33,588 nucleotides of DNA from Chthoniobacterales bacterium (GTDB lineage: Bacteria > Verrucomicrobiota > Verrucomicrobiia > Chthoniobacterales > UBA6821), in assembly GCA_026461395.1 (NCBI GenBank), contig JAPJNA010000030.1, forward strand, positions 1 through 33,588, written 5' to 3'. Shown in pieces: positions 1 through 11,309 of the stretch. How positions within the stretch are numbered: the first letter of the stretch is position 1; the number at the start of each line of letters is the position of its first letter. Made by a program: the position numbers and the translations under genes. Below the pieces are notes generated by a model. It saw nothing but the letters and a program-made list of their open reading frames with translations. It was not told the DNA's origin and ran no database searches.

Positions 1-620
1 CCCTTGAGTTCGCCTGAAGAAGCCGCCATGGCGTCGCTGGTGGTGCGAAAGTTCGCGAGCGTTATCTGTAGATTCTGCACACCCTGCTTGTTGAAGACAT
101 CATCATGGAGCGACTTGCTGACGGCATCGATATTGTCCAAGGCCGAGCTGAGTTTGGGAAGGATCTCGTCGTGAAGTTGGCGCTGGAGCTCAGAGATGCT
201 GGATTCACTCTGCCCGTTCTTAACCACGGTACCAGGTGCGATCGGCTGTGGATTGGGATTATGGTCATCCATTGTCACGGTCACGAAGCGGTCACCGAGA
301 AGTCCGGAGCTGCCGATGGAGAAGACGCTACCCTGCGGTATCTGGACGGTCTCCTCGATCTTCAGAGGTACTGCGACACCTCGCATGTTGGGCAGCACTG
401 TAGGTGGTGTTGCCACTTCTCCGATCTTAGCACCCGCCAGCATGACATCAGCCCCCTTCACGATACCGCTGGCATTCCGATACTCGACGGTCAGGGTGTA
501 ATATTTCTTAACTCCCTCGCCGAATCGTCCGAAGTAGATGACAAGTGATCCGATGCAGAGAAAGCCGAGGATCATGAAGAATCCTGCCCGGAGCTGATTG
601 GAGGTATTGGTAGTGTCCAT
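1..620 (-). CDS. mlaD: MlaD-type MCE-domain lipid-transport protein, C-terminus outside window
   Basis: This gene is absent from the ORF track because it runs off the left edge. Translating the minus strand from the ATG at 620 gives an open frame of about 206 codons. It starts with a short cytoplasmic stretch, then one membrane anchor (roughly residues 12-30, hydrophobic up to IYFGRFG). An MCE domain follows, with the family-typical VEYRNASGIVKGADVMLAG and GLLGDRFV segments. The visible C-terminal part (SISELQRQLHDEILPKL) looks helical. MCE proteins of this type form periplasmic rings that carry phospholipids for the MlaE/MlaF ABC system. The gene lies 44 bp downstream of mlaF in the same orientation, which supports the assignment. 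The true length cannot be seen. Confidence 0.88.
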   Translation of the reverse strand, partial: MDTTNTSNQLRAGFFMILGFLCIGSLVIYFGRFGEGVKKYYTLTVEYRNASGIVKGADVMLAGAKIGEVATPPTVLPNMRGVAVPLKIEETVQIPQGSVFSIGSSGLLGDRFVTVTMDDHNPNPQPIAPGTVVKNGQSESSISELQRQLHDEILPKLSSALDNIDAVSKSLHDDVFNKQGVQNLQITLANFRTTSDAMAASSGELK

Positions 621-640
621 AGTGGAATAACGGGAATGTC

Positions 641-672
641 TTAGTCTCTTATTTGATTAGTCAATTAGTCGA
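641..672. repeat. Four-unit octamer tandem repeat in the mlaF-mlaD spacer
   Basis: The plus strand reads as four consecutive 8-mers, for example TTAGTCAA then TTAGTCGA, with two more diverged units before them. The last unit contains the mlaF stop codon (TAA on the minus strand), so the repeat spans both spacer and gene end. There is no dyad symmetry, so this is not a terminator. Confidence 0.7.
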
Positions 673-1423
673 TTTCGTGGGAACGCCCTTCGATGAAATC
701 CGTAATCACTGGGTCCGTCGAGGAGTGAAGATTCGCAAGTGAGCCGTCGAAATGAATGCGTCCCTCACGGAGAAGTGCTACCCGGTCGGCAATATAATTG
801 GTACTGATCATGTCGTGGGTCACGACGATAGAAGTCACCTTGAGCTGGGATTGCATGCGCCTGATGAGCTTATTGATCGTGTCCGAAACAATGGGATCTA
901 GGCCCGCCGTCGGCTCGTCATAGAGAATGCAGGCGGGCTCGGTGATAATAGCGCGGGCAAGAGCGGCGCGCTTGCGCATGCCTCCACTGAGATTGGAGGG
1001 CATCTTCTGATCCTGCCCCTCCAGAGAGACGAGCTCCAGTGATCTAGCAACCTTCTCCCTGACAGTTTTTTCACTCCGTTCCCCGCGTTCACGAAGGGGA
1101 AAAGCTACATTCTCAAAAACCGTCATCGAGTCGAAGAGTGCTCCATCCTGAAAAAGCATCCCGATCTTCCGACGGATTGGCTCGAGCTGACGCTCATTAA
1201 GATGAGCGATTTCCTCACCATCAATCTTAATGGATCCCGAGAGTGGGGGGATCAATCCGATAAGGTGTCTGAGGAAAACACTCTTTCCTCCGCCGCTTTG
1301 ACCCAAAAGCACGATGGTCTCACCACGGGGAATGTCGAGATTCACACCGCGCAGAATCTCCTGTCCGGAGAAGCTCTGGCGCAGATCGCGGACCTCAATA
1401 AGGTTCTTGGCTGGGGAAGTCAT
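665..1423 (-). CDS. mlaF: MlaF-type ABC transporter ATP-binding protein
   Basis: This is the cytoplasmic ATPase of a phospholipid-transport ABC system with MlaE and MlaD, about 252 residues from the chosen start. Walker A is GQSGGGKS (residues 41-48), the ABC signature is LSGGM (145-149) and Walker B is CILYDE (165-170), followed by the D-loop AGLD. The track ORF is 78 codons longer, but that extension is antisense-like read-through of mlaE. The start MTSPAKNL is preceded by a strong GGAGGG sequence 7 nt upstream and overlaps the mlaE stop as TGATG. That overlap implies translational coupling. The C-terminus (HEID, stop) lies inside the octamer repeat at 641-672. ATP hydrolysis is inferred from intact motifs. 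Confidence 0.93.
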   Translation of the reverse strand: MTSPAKNLIEVRDLRQSFSGQEILRGVNLDIPRGETIVLLGQSGGGKSVFLRHLIGLIPPLSGSIKIDGEEIAHLNERQLEPIRRKIGMLFQDGALFDSMTVFENVAFPLRERGERSEKTVREKVARSLELVSLEGQDQKMPSNLSGGMRKRAALARAIITEPACILYDEPTAGLDPIVSDTINKLIRRMQSQLKVTSIVVTHDMISTNYIADRVALLREGRIHFDGSLANLHSSTDPVITDFIEGRSHEID

Positions 1424-2214
1424 CAGAACTTCCCTCCGGCTGGAAAGATAATGTTCAGCGCCATCGTCAGGAAGAAGTTGATCATCAGGATAGTCAGGGA
1501 ACTGATGACCACGGCCTCGGTCGTGGAGCGTCCCACGCCGACGGCACCGTTGCTGGTCGTGAGTCCCTGCTGGCATCCAACAAAGACAACGATCAAGGCG
1601 AACACGAATCCCTTGGTCAGCGCCATTACCATGTCCTTGGTGTGTGTGTAGAACCACATGTGCTGCATAAAGAAGACACTGTTCACGTTCAGGATCCGAG
1701 TGGCGACGTAATAGCTAGCTGTCAGGGCGAAGAAAATACATTCTCCCACGAGCAGGGGCATAGAAATCATCATCGCCACGGCACGGGGCACCACGAGGTA
1801 ATCGACCGGATTAACCGCCAGTGCACGGAGGGCGTCGATCTGCTCGGTAACCTTCATCGTGCCGATCTCCGCGCAGATGGCGGCTCCAACGCGACCAGCC
1901 ACCATGAGTCCTGTAAGGACAGGGCCGAGTTCGCGGCAGAGGGCGATGGATACCACAGGCCCGACTGCCGTACTCATGTTCAGGGCATTAAACTGGAAAA
2001 AGATCTGTGCGGTGAACACCGCGCCCGTGAAAATCCCCGTGATAATGACTACAGCCTGGGAACCGAATCCAATCTCGACGATCTGGTTCAGAACCAGACG
2101 CCAGCGGATCCTTCCAAGGAAAATTGACGAGAAGGTCTCGCCGGTCAGGAAAACGATCTGCCCCAGATAGAGGCTAAAGGCCCGTGTCAGCGGGAAAGAA
2201 TACGGAAACTTCAT
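1423..2214 (-). CDS. mlaE: MlaE-type ABC transporter permease
   Basis: This 263-residue integral membrane protein is normal in length for the MlaE/YrbE permease family. Family features include FFQFNALNMSTAVGPVV, then CRELGPVLTGLMVAGRVGAAICAE and the segment EQIDALRALAVNPVDYLVVPR. Several hydrophobic helices follow, ending with INFFLTMALNIIF. The protein forms the transmembrane dimer of the lipid-transport complex with MlaF and the MlaD ring. It lies 25 bp after rimO, and its stop codon overlaps the mlaF start. The direction of lipid flow cannot be decided from sequence. No MlaA, MlaB or MlaC gene is visible here. Confidence 0.92.
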   Translation of the reverse strand: MKFPYSFPLTRAFSLYLGQIVFLTGETFSSIFLGRIRWRLVLNQIVEIGFGSQAVVIITGIFTGAVFTAQIFFQFNALNMSTAVGPVVSIALCRELGPVLTGLMVAGRVGAAICAEIGTMKVTEQIDALRALAVNPVDYLVVPRAVAMMISMPLLVGECIFFALTASYYVATRILNVNSVFFMQHMWFYTHTKDMVMALTKGFVFALIVVFVGCQQGLTTSNGAVGVGRSTTEAVVISSLTILMINFFLTMALNIIFPAGGKF

Positions 2215-2239
2215 CGTGCTGTAATCTCAACTCCGATTG

Positions 2240-3634
2240 CTAATCGACGAGTGGCTCTGCCTCGAGATCATAGCCACGAGTACCGGTAATCCTGACATGG
2301 TGGAACTCCCCCGCCTTCACAGGCCTGGTAAAGTGGACACGGCAATCAACATCCGGGGCATCCCCCTCGGTGCGCCCAAATCCAGTAGTGTCGGCAAGCA
2401 CGAGCATCTCCCGACCAACCTGCTCCAGAGCGAGTTCGGCGGCGATCTCCTGCTGGACAAGCATCGCTTCGCGGTGACGGCGCTTTTTGGTACCGCCATG
2501 AATCTGACCCGGAAGCTTCGCGGCACGGGATTCCTCTTCGCGGGAATAGTTAAAGACACCCAGACGCTCAAACCGACGGGCATTCATGAATTCCAAAAGA
2601 CTCTCGAAATGCTCCTCGGCTTCTCCGGGGAACCCGACAATAAAGGTCGTCCTGATCGTCAGTCCGGGAATGCCGGCACGCATCCGGTCGATCAGGCGTT
2701 CGATATGTCCTCGGTCCGTTTCGCGGCGCATGGCATCCAGCATCACGTCATGGATGTGCTGGAGCGGCATATCGACATAGCGGGCTACCTTCGGATTGCG
2801 GGCGATAGCGGCGATCATGTCATCGCTCCAGTGCGCCGGATGGGTGTAGAGAAGACGGATCCAGAACTCGCCGGGGATCGCTGCCAGGGCATCGAGTAGG
2901 GCGGGAAGTCCGGGGCCTCTGGCTTCATCGACCGGCTGACGCGGTCCGGCCTTCTCCTCCCAGAGATCCATTCCATAGTAGGTGGTGTCCTGGCTGATGA
3001 GGTTGATCTCCTTCACTCCGGATGCCACCAGTCCCTCGACTTCCTTCACCACGGACTCGATCGTACGACTGCGGTGACGGCCCCGCATCCTAGGGATGAC
3101 ACAGAAGGAACAGGGGTGATTACATCCTTCCGCGATTTTCACATAAGCGGTGTGGGAAGCCGTGAGACGGACACGCGGAGTGTCATAGTCGGGGATGTAG
3201 GCGGCGCGGCGTGAGACCTCGACCAAGGCCCCCGTCTCTTCACGCTCGTCGTCAAGAAGACGGTCGAAGAACGAGCCAGCGCTCTTGATCTCATCCAAAC
3301 CCATGAAGGCATCTACTTCGGGCAACTGAATGTCGAGATCACTCGAATAGCGTTGGGAAAGGCATCCCCCTACCACCAGCTTCTGTCCCGGTTTTGCCCC
3401 ATGGAGTCGGCGACGATTGGCCTCCAAGATCGCATTGATGCTCTCCTCCTTCGCCGGGTCAATGAATCCGCAGGTATTGACAAGGACGCCATCCGCCTCA
3501 TCTGTCTCGGTCGTGAGTTCGTAGCCGTGGAGTTTGGCATCTCCAAGCAGGATTTCAGCATCGACGAGGTTCTTGGCACAGCCAAGGCTGATCAAACCGA
3601 TTTTGCGGGGTTCAGGAATCTGGGTAGTGCTCAT
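2240..3634 (-). CDS. rimO: Ribosomal protein S12 methylthiotransferase RimO
   Basis: This radical-SAM methylthiotransferase modifies an aspartate of ribosomal protein S12. The 464 residues contain an N-terminal UPF0004 domain with cluster cysteines near positions 19, 55 and 91 (SLGCAKN, VNTCGF, GGCLSQR). The radical-SAM motif CNHPCSFC follows at 171-178 and a C-terminal TRAM-like region closes the protein. The phrase GCAKNLVD and the ending GYDLEAEP favour RimO over MiaB. The gene sits between a RodZ-like gene and mlaE on the same strand with spacers of only about 25 bp, so it is probably co-transcribed with them. Its start codon abuts a 14-bp tandem repeat. Confidence 0.94.
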   Translation of the reverse strand: MSTTQIPEPRKIGLISLGCAKNLVDAEILLGDAKLHGYELTTETDEADGVLVNTCGFIDPAKEESINAILEANRRRLHGAKPGQKLVVGGCLSQRYSSDLDIQLPEVDAFMGLDEIKSAGSFFDRLLDDEREETGALVEVSRRAAYIPDYDTPRVRLTASHTAYVKIAEGCNHPCSFCVIPRMRGRHRSRTIESVVKEVEGLVASGVKEINLISQDTTYYGMDLWEEKAGPRQPVDEARGPGLPALLDALAAIPGEFWIRLLYTHPAHWSDDMIAAIARNPKVARYVDMPLQHIHDVMLDAMRRETDRGHIERLIDRMRAGIPGLTIRTTFIVGFPGEAEEHFESLLEFMNARRFERLGVFNYSREEESRAAKLPGQIHGGTKKRRHREAMLVQQEIAAELALEQVGREMLVLADTTGFGRTEGDAPDVDCRVHFTRPVKAGEFHHVRITGTRGYDLEAEPLVD

Positions 3635-3675
3635 CGTTTGGAAATTATCTGCTAGAAATTATCGGTTGGAAAAGG
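3634..3675. repeat. Three-unit 14-bp tandem repeat between the HTH gene and rimO
   Basis: Three consecutive 14-mers share the pattern TCnnnTnGAAATTA, with GAAATTA exact in the first two units. The array begins at the rimO ATG and extends over the stop codon and last codons of the upstream HTH gene. It therefore fills the whole 24-bp spacer and enters coding sequence. Confidence 0.65.
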
Positions 3676-4138
3676 AAGAGAGGCTGGCGTTGCTGGTGAT
3701 CCAAGGAATGGATCGGACACGCGACAGCTGGCGCATCACGCCCCAGGTACTCAGGAGTGTGGTCACCAGCAGGAGATAAACGGTTGCTCGTCCCAAGGGA
3801 GCCAAAGGAGCCAGCAGTTCCAGACTCCAGTCGAAGGGAGGTTTCAGAGGGCGTGCGTAATTAGAGAGATACTGGCAGTTCTTGGGTGCCAGCTCCGGCA
3901 TGGAGGGAAGGGAGTCGCGGATGGAAAGCGGATCCAAACCCAGGGCTCTCGCATAGGTCACGGCATGGATGCGGGCGATATCGGGATTCAGGGATCCTCC
4001 CTCCTCCATCAGTTCGATCTCCTGTTCGGAAAGCCTTGTTAACCGTGATGCCTCACCAAGGCTCAACCCAAGATCCTGCCTCGCCTCACGGAAAAGGGAA
4101 CCAAGCGGCCTAGCGGATGATATCGGTTGAAAAAACAT
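3659..4138 (-). CDS. RodZ-like helix-turn-helix membrane protein (short)
   Basis: The N-terminal half (about residues 10-60) is a HTH_25-type domain of the RodZ family: LGSLFREARQDLGLSLGEAS, then LSEQEIELMEEG and the ARALGLDP stretch. A single hydrophobic segment near residues 117-136 (ATVYLLLVTTLLSTWGVM) would anchor it in the membrane. In RodZ the HTH domain contacts MreB and the C-terminus is periplasmic. Here only about 25 residues follow the membrane segment, so the usual periplasmic domain is missing. The gene lies 30 bp after ftsK and 24 bp before rimO on the same strand. A role in cell shape or division is inferred from the family and its neighbours only. Confidence 0.72.
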   Translation of the reverse strand: MFFQPISSARPLGSLFREARQDLGLSLGEASRLTRLSEQEIELMEEGGSLNPDIARIHAVTYARALGLDPLSIRDSLPSMPELAPKNCQYLSNYARPLKPPFDWSLELLAPLAPLGRATVYLLLVTTLLSTWGVMRQLSRVRSIPWITSNASLSSFSNR

Positions 4139-4168
4139 GAATGATTAGTGTCGGAAAGGATAAGTCAC

Positions 4169-6679
4169 TCAGTCGTCCAAACCATCCAGGTCGACTAGAA
4201 TCTCGCGGTCCTTGGCCCCATCCTTGGGTCCAAGAATGCCACGTTGCTCGAGAATGTCGACAATACGGGCGGCACGGGTGTAACCCAGACGCAGACGACG
4301 CTGGAGCATGGAGGTAGAGGCTTTTTTCTCCTGACGAATGATCTCGAGGCACCTGTCGACAAGATCCTCTTCCTCATCGGTGATCTCATCCTCCGGCATG
4401 GTGTTCGAGGCCAGCTTGGCCGAGATGCTCGGCTCGAAGACAGGTTTGGCCTGAGTGGCAAGATTGGCCACGACTCGATGGATCTCCTCATCGGTGACTA
4501 GGACACCCTGTGCCCGCGTGAGCTTCGCGCTCCCGGGAGGCAGATAAAGCATATCCCCTTTACCGAGCAGCTTTTCCGCACCGTTCATGTCCAGGATCAC
4601 CCGACTATCGAGCCCCGATGCCACCTGGAAGGCGATGCGGGAGGGAATATTCGCCTTGATGACTCCGGTGACGACGCTAGAGCGGGGCGTCTGTGTCGCC
4701 ACGATCATGTGTATTCCAGCGGCACGTGCCTTTTGCGTAATACGGGCGATCGCCCCCTCGACATCTGCAGGCGCTGTCTGCATGAGATCGGCCAACTCGT
4801 CAACGATCACGACGATAAAAGGCATCTGATCGGGAATAATCATGTCGTCGCCGGGCTTGAGCGGAAGTTCCGACACCGCTGGTTCCTCCTGATCCTCCTG
4901 ATTGGCAACCGTGGTCGAATCGAAGGGATCATGAGTGATCTCGCTCACTTCGGCAGCTTCCTCTCCTTCGGAGGAGCCATCCGCCACCACAGGCAAGGGC
5001 GCTTTCTCGGTCTTGGGGCGACTGTTGAAGCCGCTGATATTCTTGACTCCCACCTTGGCGAAGATGCCATAACGCTTCTCCATCTCGTCGACCACCCAGC
5101 GCAATGCCAGCAGGACCTTCTTCGGATCTGTCACCACCGGAGTCACCAGATGGGGGAGATCATTGTAGACCTGCATCTCCACGACCTTCGGATCGATCAT
5201 GATGAAGCGTAGAGTCTCGGGCGTGTGCTTGAAGATCAGGCTCGTGATGATGGAGTTGATGCAGACGCTCTTGCCGCTGCCTGTAGCGCCCGCCACAAGG
5301 AGGTGGGGCATTGCTGCGAGATCGGCGATGATCGCATGTCCGTAGACATCCTTGCCGAGAGCAAGGGGCAAAGCCGCCTTGGTTGAGTGCCAAGCCTCGC
5401 TCTCAAAAAGCTCGCGGATGCTCACCTTCACCTTGCTGGAGTTGGCAATCTCGATGCCGACGGTGTCCTTCCCGGGAATAGGAGCCAGAATATTGATTCG
5501 TTCCGCGCATGTGGCACGGGCAAGGTTTTTTTCTAGCGCCGAGATACGCTCCACACGCACGCCAGTGGCGGGATAGACCTCGTAACGTGTGATTGTCGGA
5601 CCCTTAGTGATGTCTCCGGGAGAAGCCTCAATGTCGAATTGGGCAAGCGTCTCCAGAATAATCTTCTGCACTCCTTGAAGCTCGGCCGGATCAGCGGGCT
5701 TGTGCCCCTCATCATCGTAGGTCTCGAGAAGATCAAATCCGGGCAAGGTGTATTCCTCCAAACTCAACTCACCAAGACCTCCGGCAGCAGGAAGGGAATC
5801 ACTCTGCTTCGAATTGGATTTGCCCTTCATTACTTCGGCCAGTGTCGGCTTACGAGCTGGTGCTGGAACACTGGCATCGATGATCTTGGGTGAAGGGAGA
5901 TCTATAGGAAGAGGCGTTCCGAGGGAAACACCCTCATCCGACAATCCCTCGACCTTGGTTTCCGCGGTGGGAGATTTACGACGATTGCCCGTGCGGTAGC
6001 GTGGCGCCTCAACCTCCTCCAGCACCTCAGACTCCTTTTTCTGGCTGGCAAGGCGCTTTTTGATCAACCCGATCAGGAACCCCGCGAATGTTCCCGTGAT
6101 GGAAATAATTAAGGAAAAAACCCTGCGCATTGCCAGAATCGGATGGAATCCTGTTGCTAGGGTAAGGCTTACCAGGGCGAGGGCCATGAAGATCAATCCC
6201 GAGCCAAGGGTCCCAAGCACATGTCGTCCGAGCACCAGATCAATACGGTGTCCGAACCATCCGCCGGGCCCCGGAATATTGAATTTCTCTTTCCAGTCAC
6301 CCAGGATTAAATGCTGCAAATCAAGCAGGGTCGACCAACTCAGGACAAAAACGAACGACCATCCAAGGCGGATGCCGAGTCGGAAGTCCGGGGTCGTGAA
6401 CTTGGCAATTCCGAGCCCCACCAAGGCCACCGAGGCAAAGTAAGAGGCGCCTCCGAAGAGAAAGTAAAATAGGCCGGCGATATCCGCTCCCACGCGACCG
6501 ATGAAGTTCACTGGATATTCCGAGGAATGAGCATGCTTCGCATAGGGTAGCCAGGGGGAAACATCCCTTGTCTCAAAAGAGCAGAGCGCGAGAAAGAGGA
6601 GGATTCCCCCAAAAAGCAGAAGAACCCCCGTTATTTCATCCAAAGAGCGTTTACGTCGTGTCGAGACCATCCTAGGCAT
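4169..6679 (-). CDS. ftsK: DNA translocase FtsK/SpoIIIE
   Basis: This is the septal DNA pump that clears and resolves chromosomes at division. The 836 residues include an N-terminal membrane domain (about four to five helices within residues 15-206) and a linker (to about 330). The RecA-like motor carries Walker A GATGSGKS (464-471) and Walker B FIVVIVDE (621-628). A C-terminal winged-helix gamma domain contains SMLQRRLRLGYTRAARIVD. An acidic, low-complexity stretch of about 60 residues (553-615) lies inside the motor before Walker B. Two starts are possible (MPRM at 6679 or MVST at 6670), and neither has a clear Shine-Dalgarno. It heads the minus-strand block and is divergent from manA. Confidence 0.95.
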   Translation of the reverse strand: MPRMVSTRRKRSLDEITGVLLLFGGILLFLALCSFETRDVSPWLPYAKHAHSSEYPVNFIGRVGADIAGLFYFLFGGASYFASVALVGLGIAKFTTPDFRLGIRLGWSFVFVLSWSTLLDLQHLILGDWKEKFNIPGPGGWFGHRIDLVLGRHVLGTLGSGLIFMALALVSLTLATGFHPILAMRRVFSLIISITGTFAGFLIGLIKKRLASQKKESEVLEEVEAPRYRTGNRRKSPTAETKVEGLSDEGVSLGTPLPIDLPSPKIIDASVPAPARKPTLAEVMKGKSNSKQSDSLPAAGGLGELSLEEYTLPGFDLLETYDDEGHKPADPAELQGVQKIILETLAQFDIEASPGDITKGPTITRYEVYPATGVRVERISALEKNLARATCAERINILAPIPGKDTVGIEIANSSKVKVSIRELFESEAWHSTKAALPLALGKDVYGHAIIADLAAMPHLLVAGATGSGKSVCINSIITSLIFKHTPETLRFIMIDPKVVEMQVYNDLPHLVTPVVTDPKKVLLALRWVVDEMEKRYGIFAKVGVKNISGFNSRPKTEKAPLPVVADGSSEGEEAAEVSEITHDPFDSTTVANQEDQEEPAVSELPLKPGDDMIIPDQMPFIVVIVDELADLMQTAPADVEGAIARITQKARAAGIHMIVATQTPRSSVVTGVIKANIPSRIAFQVASGLDSRVILDMNGAEKLLGKGDMLYLPPGSAKLTRAQGVLVTDEEIHRVVANLATQAKPVFEPSISAKLASNTMPEDEITDEEEDLVDRCLEIIRQEKKASTSMLQRRLRLGYTRAARIVDILEQRGILGPKDGAKDREILVDLDGLDD

Positions 6680-6700
6680 CTTGCAGGATAGTGTGTGGTC

Positions 6701-6730
6701 TTGGCAATCGCAGGCATCTTAGGGGATACT
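6701..6730 (+). promoter_or_regulatory. Candidate sigma70-like promoter of manA, possibly leaderless
   Basis: TTGGCA (6701-6706) and GATACT (6725-6730) are separated by 18 bp. The -10 box ends only 12 nt before the manA ATG and no Shine-Dalgarno is present. A transcript would have a leader of roughly 5 nt. This rests on consensus matching only (5/6 and 4/6). Confidence 0.35.
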
Positions 6731-6742
6731 AGTTGACCGCAC

Positions 6743-7699
6743 ATGAATCTATCATCTCCGATCACTTTCGAGCCTCTGGCCATGGAACGCGTCTGGGGGG
6801 GACGCCGGTTCGAGACCCTTCTAGGTAAAAGGCTGCCCCACGCGGTTCCGGTCGGGGAACTCTGGGAAATGGTCGACCGACCAGAGGCCCAGAGCGTGGT
6901 GCATGAAGGCCCCCTTAAGGGAAAGACACTTCACGACCTGTGGGTCGGACACCGTGAGGAAGTCTTCGGATCCCTGCACACCTCTAACCCCTCCCCCCGT
7001 TTCCCCCTCCTGATCAAGCTCCTTGATGCCCGTGAGCGCCTCTCTGTCCAAGTCCACCCTCCGGTGGAGACCGCCACAGCCATGAATGGGGAACCTAAGA
7101 CGGAATGCTGGTATTTTCTTCATGCCTCCAAAGGAGCCTCTGTTTATGCCGGACTCAAGAAGGGTGTCTCCCGTAAGGACTTCGAGCAGGCTCTCCAAGA
7201 TGGCACACTAGAAGAGACGCTTCACATTGAGAGGGCTCACACCGGGGAGAGCATCTTCATTCCGAGTGGCAGACTGCATGCTATCGGCGAGGGGTTGGTG
7301 ATCGTTGAGGTGCAGCAGAACAGCGATACCACCTACCGCGTCTTCGATTGGAATCGCCGAGGTCTCGACGGGAAACCTCGTGATCTTCATATCAAGGAAT
7401 CACTCGCCTCCATCGATTTTAACGATTTTGAGCCACCGCTGACTCCCGCCTCTCAAACCGTAGTTGCCGACTGCCCCTATTTTCATGTCGAGAAGATCCC
7501 CCTCCCCTGCCCTGGGAATATCGCCACCAAGGGAGACTTCTCCATCGTCACGTGCCTGACGGGTGAGGTGGAGTGCTCTGGAACGATCATCCGACCTGGC
7601 GGGTTCATGCTGATTCCCTCCTTACTGGAAGAGGCCACCCTGATCCCCATCACTGGGGACACGACCATTCTAGTCACGCGTCTGCCGAGGCACTCCTGA
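6743..7699 (+). CDS. manA: Mannose-6-phosphate isomerase, class I (phosphomannose isomerase)
   Basis: The enzyme interconverts mannose 6-phosphate and fructose 6-phosphate, feeding GDP-mannose synthesis or mannose use. The 318 residues match the short bacterial form. The family opening MERVWGGRRF is present. The zinc ligands are visible as Q103 and H105 in SVQVHPP, E121 in KTECWYF and H179 in PSGRLHAIGEG. The segment QQNSDTTYRVFDWNR is also typical. It is divergent from ftsK across a 63-bp gap and upstream of carB on the same strand after 147 bp, so it may be a single-gene unit. No rho-independent terminator was seen after it. Confidence 0.93.
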   Translation: MNLSSPITFEPLAMERVWGGRRFETLLGKRLPHAVPVGELWEMVDRPEAQSVVHEGPLKGKTLHDLWVGHREEVFGSLHTSNPSPRFPLLIKLLDARERLSVQVHPPVETATAMNGEPKTECWYFLHASKGASVYAGLKKGVSRKDFEQALQDGTLEETLHIERAHTGESIFIPSGRLHAIGEGLVIVEVQQNSDTTYRVFDWNRRGLDGKPRDLHIKESLASIDFNDFEPPLTPASQTVVADCPYFHVEKIPLPCPGNIATKGDFSIVTCLTGEVECSGTIIRPGGFMLIPSLLEEATLIPITGDTTILVTRLPRHS

Positions 7700-7846
7700 T
7701 AAGGCAGCTACGGAAAAGTGACAGGGAGTTCCTTTTTCACTTAATTCCCGCAGGGCTTCGGGTTATAAAAGCAGGCGCATCGACCTACGGCTCCGGGAAA
7801 ATTCTTCTCCCGATTCATAACAGGGAATTGCTTTCAAGATTTCATC

Positions 7847-11062
<3,216 letters not shown>

Positions 11063-11074
<12 letters not shown>

Positions 11075-11104
11075 GCCGTAGCATGTGACTGTTAGCATTT
11101 TTTT
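11063..11104 (+). terminator. Palindrome and T-tract at the end of carB
   Basis: GCTACGGCTTAAGCCGTAGC (11063-11082) is a 20-bp perfect palindrome containing the carB stop codon. A run of seven T lies at 11098-11104, 15 nt after the stem rather than directly behind it. It may terminate transcription or protect the mRNA end, but the spacing is not canonical. Confidence 0.45.
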
Positions 11105-11114
11105 AATTAACCAA

Positions 11115-11193
11115 GCTCGTGGGAACGAGCGCGGAAGACAACGCCGGAGTCATTACCCGAAGAGTGGCACGGTCCGCCGAGAAGCGGATGCCA
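11115..11193 (+). ncRNA. Candidate structured RNA between carB and the ExoD-like gene
   Basis: The 235-bp gap holds consecutive stem-loops. GCTCGT/ACGAGC (11115-11130) closes a GGGA loop of the GNRA type. A weak GCG/CGC stem follows. A two-part helix TGGCA/TGCCA and TCCGC/GCGGA (11165-11193) then has a 3-nt bulge and a 6-nt loop. Downstream, CCCTCCT (11254-11260) can pair with AGGAGGG (11273-11279). I do not recognise a known riboswitch or sRNA family. The track ORF here (11085-11297) has no family features. Strand is assumed from the direction of both neighbours. Confidence 0.25.
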
Positions 11194-11309
11194 TGAATGC
11201 TTTGGGGTCATTTTCATTTCTGGGAGTCAACAGGATCCGCTTGATCCAATATCCCCTCCTTGATTTCCCTTCAGGAGGGATGAGTGTTAGTCTCTGAAAC
11301 GTACCGAAC

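Noticed and set aside
105-548. 147-aa plus-strand ORF
   Set aside because: It is the antisense shadow of mlaD, whose minus-strand frame has a clear MCE domain.
7700-7846. tRNA or riboswitch between manA and carB
   Set aside because: No cloverleaf, no T-loop motif and only a 5-bp stem (CGGGA/TCCCG) were found.
11085-11297. 70-aa plus-strand ORF between carB and the ExoD-like gene
   Set aside because: It runs through the stem-loop region, with no conserved features; the structures explain the sequence better.
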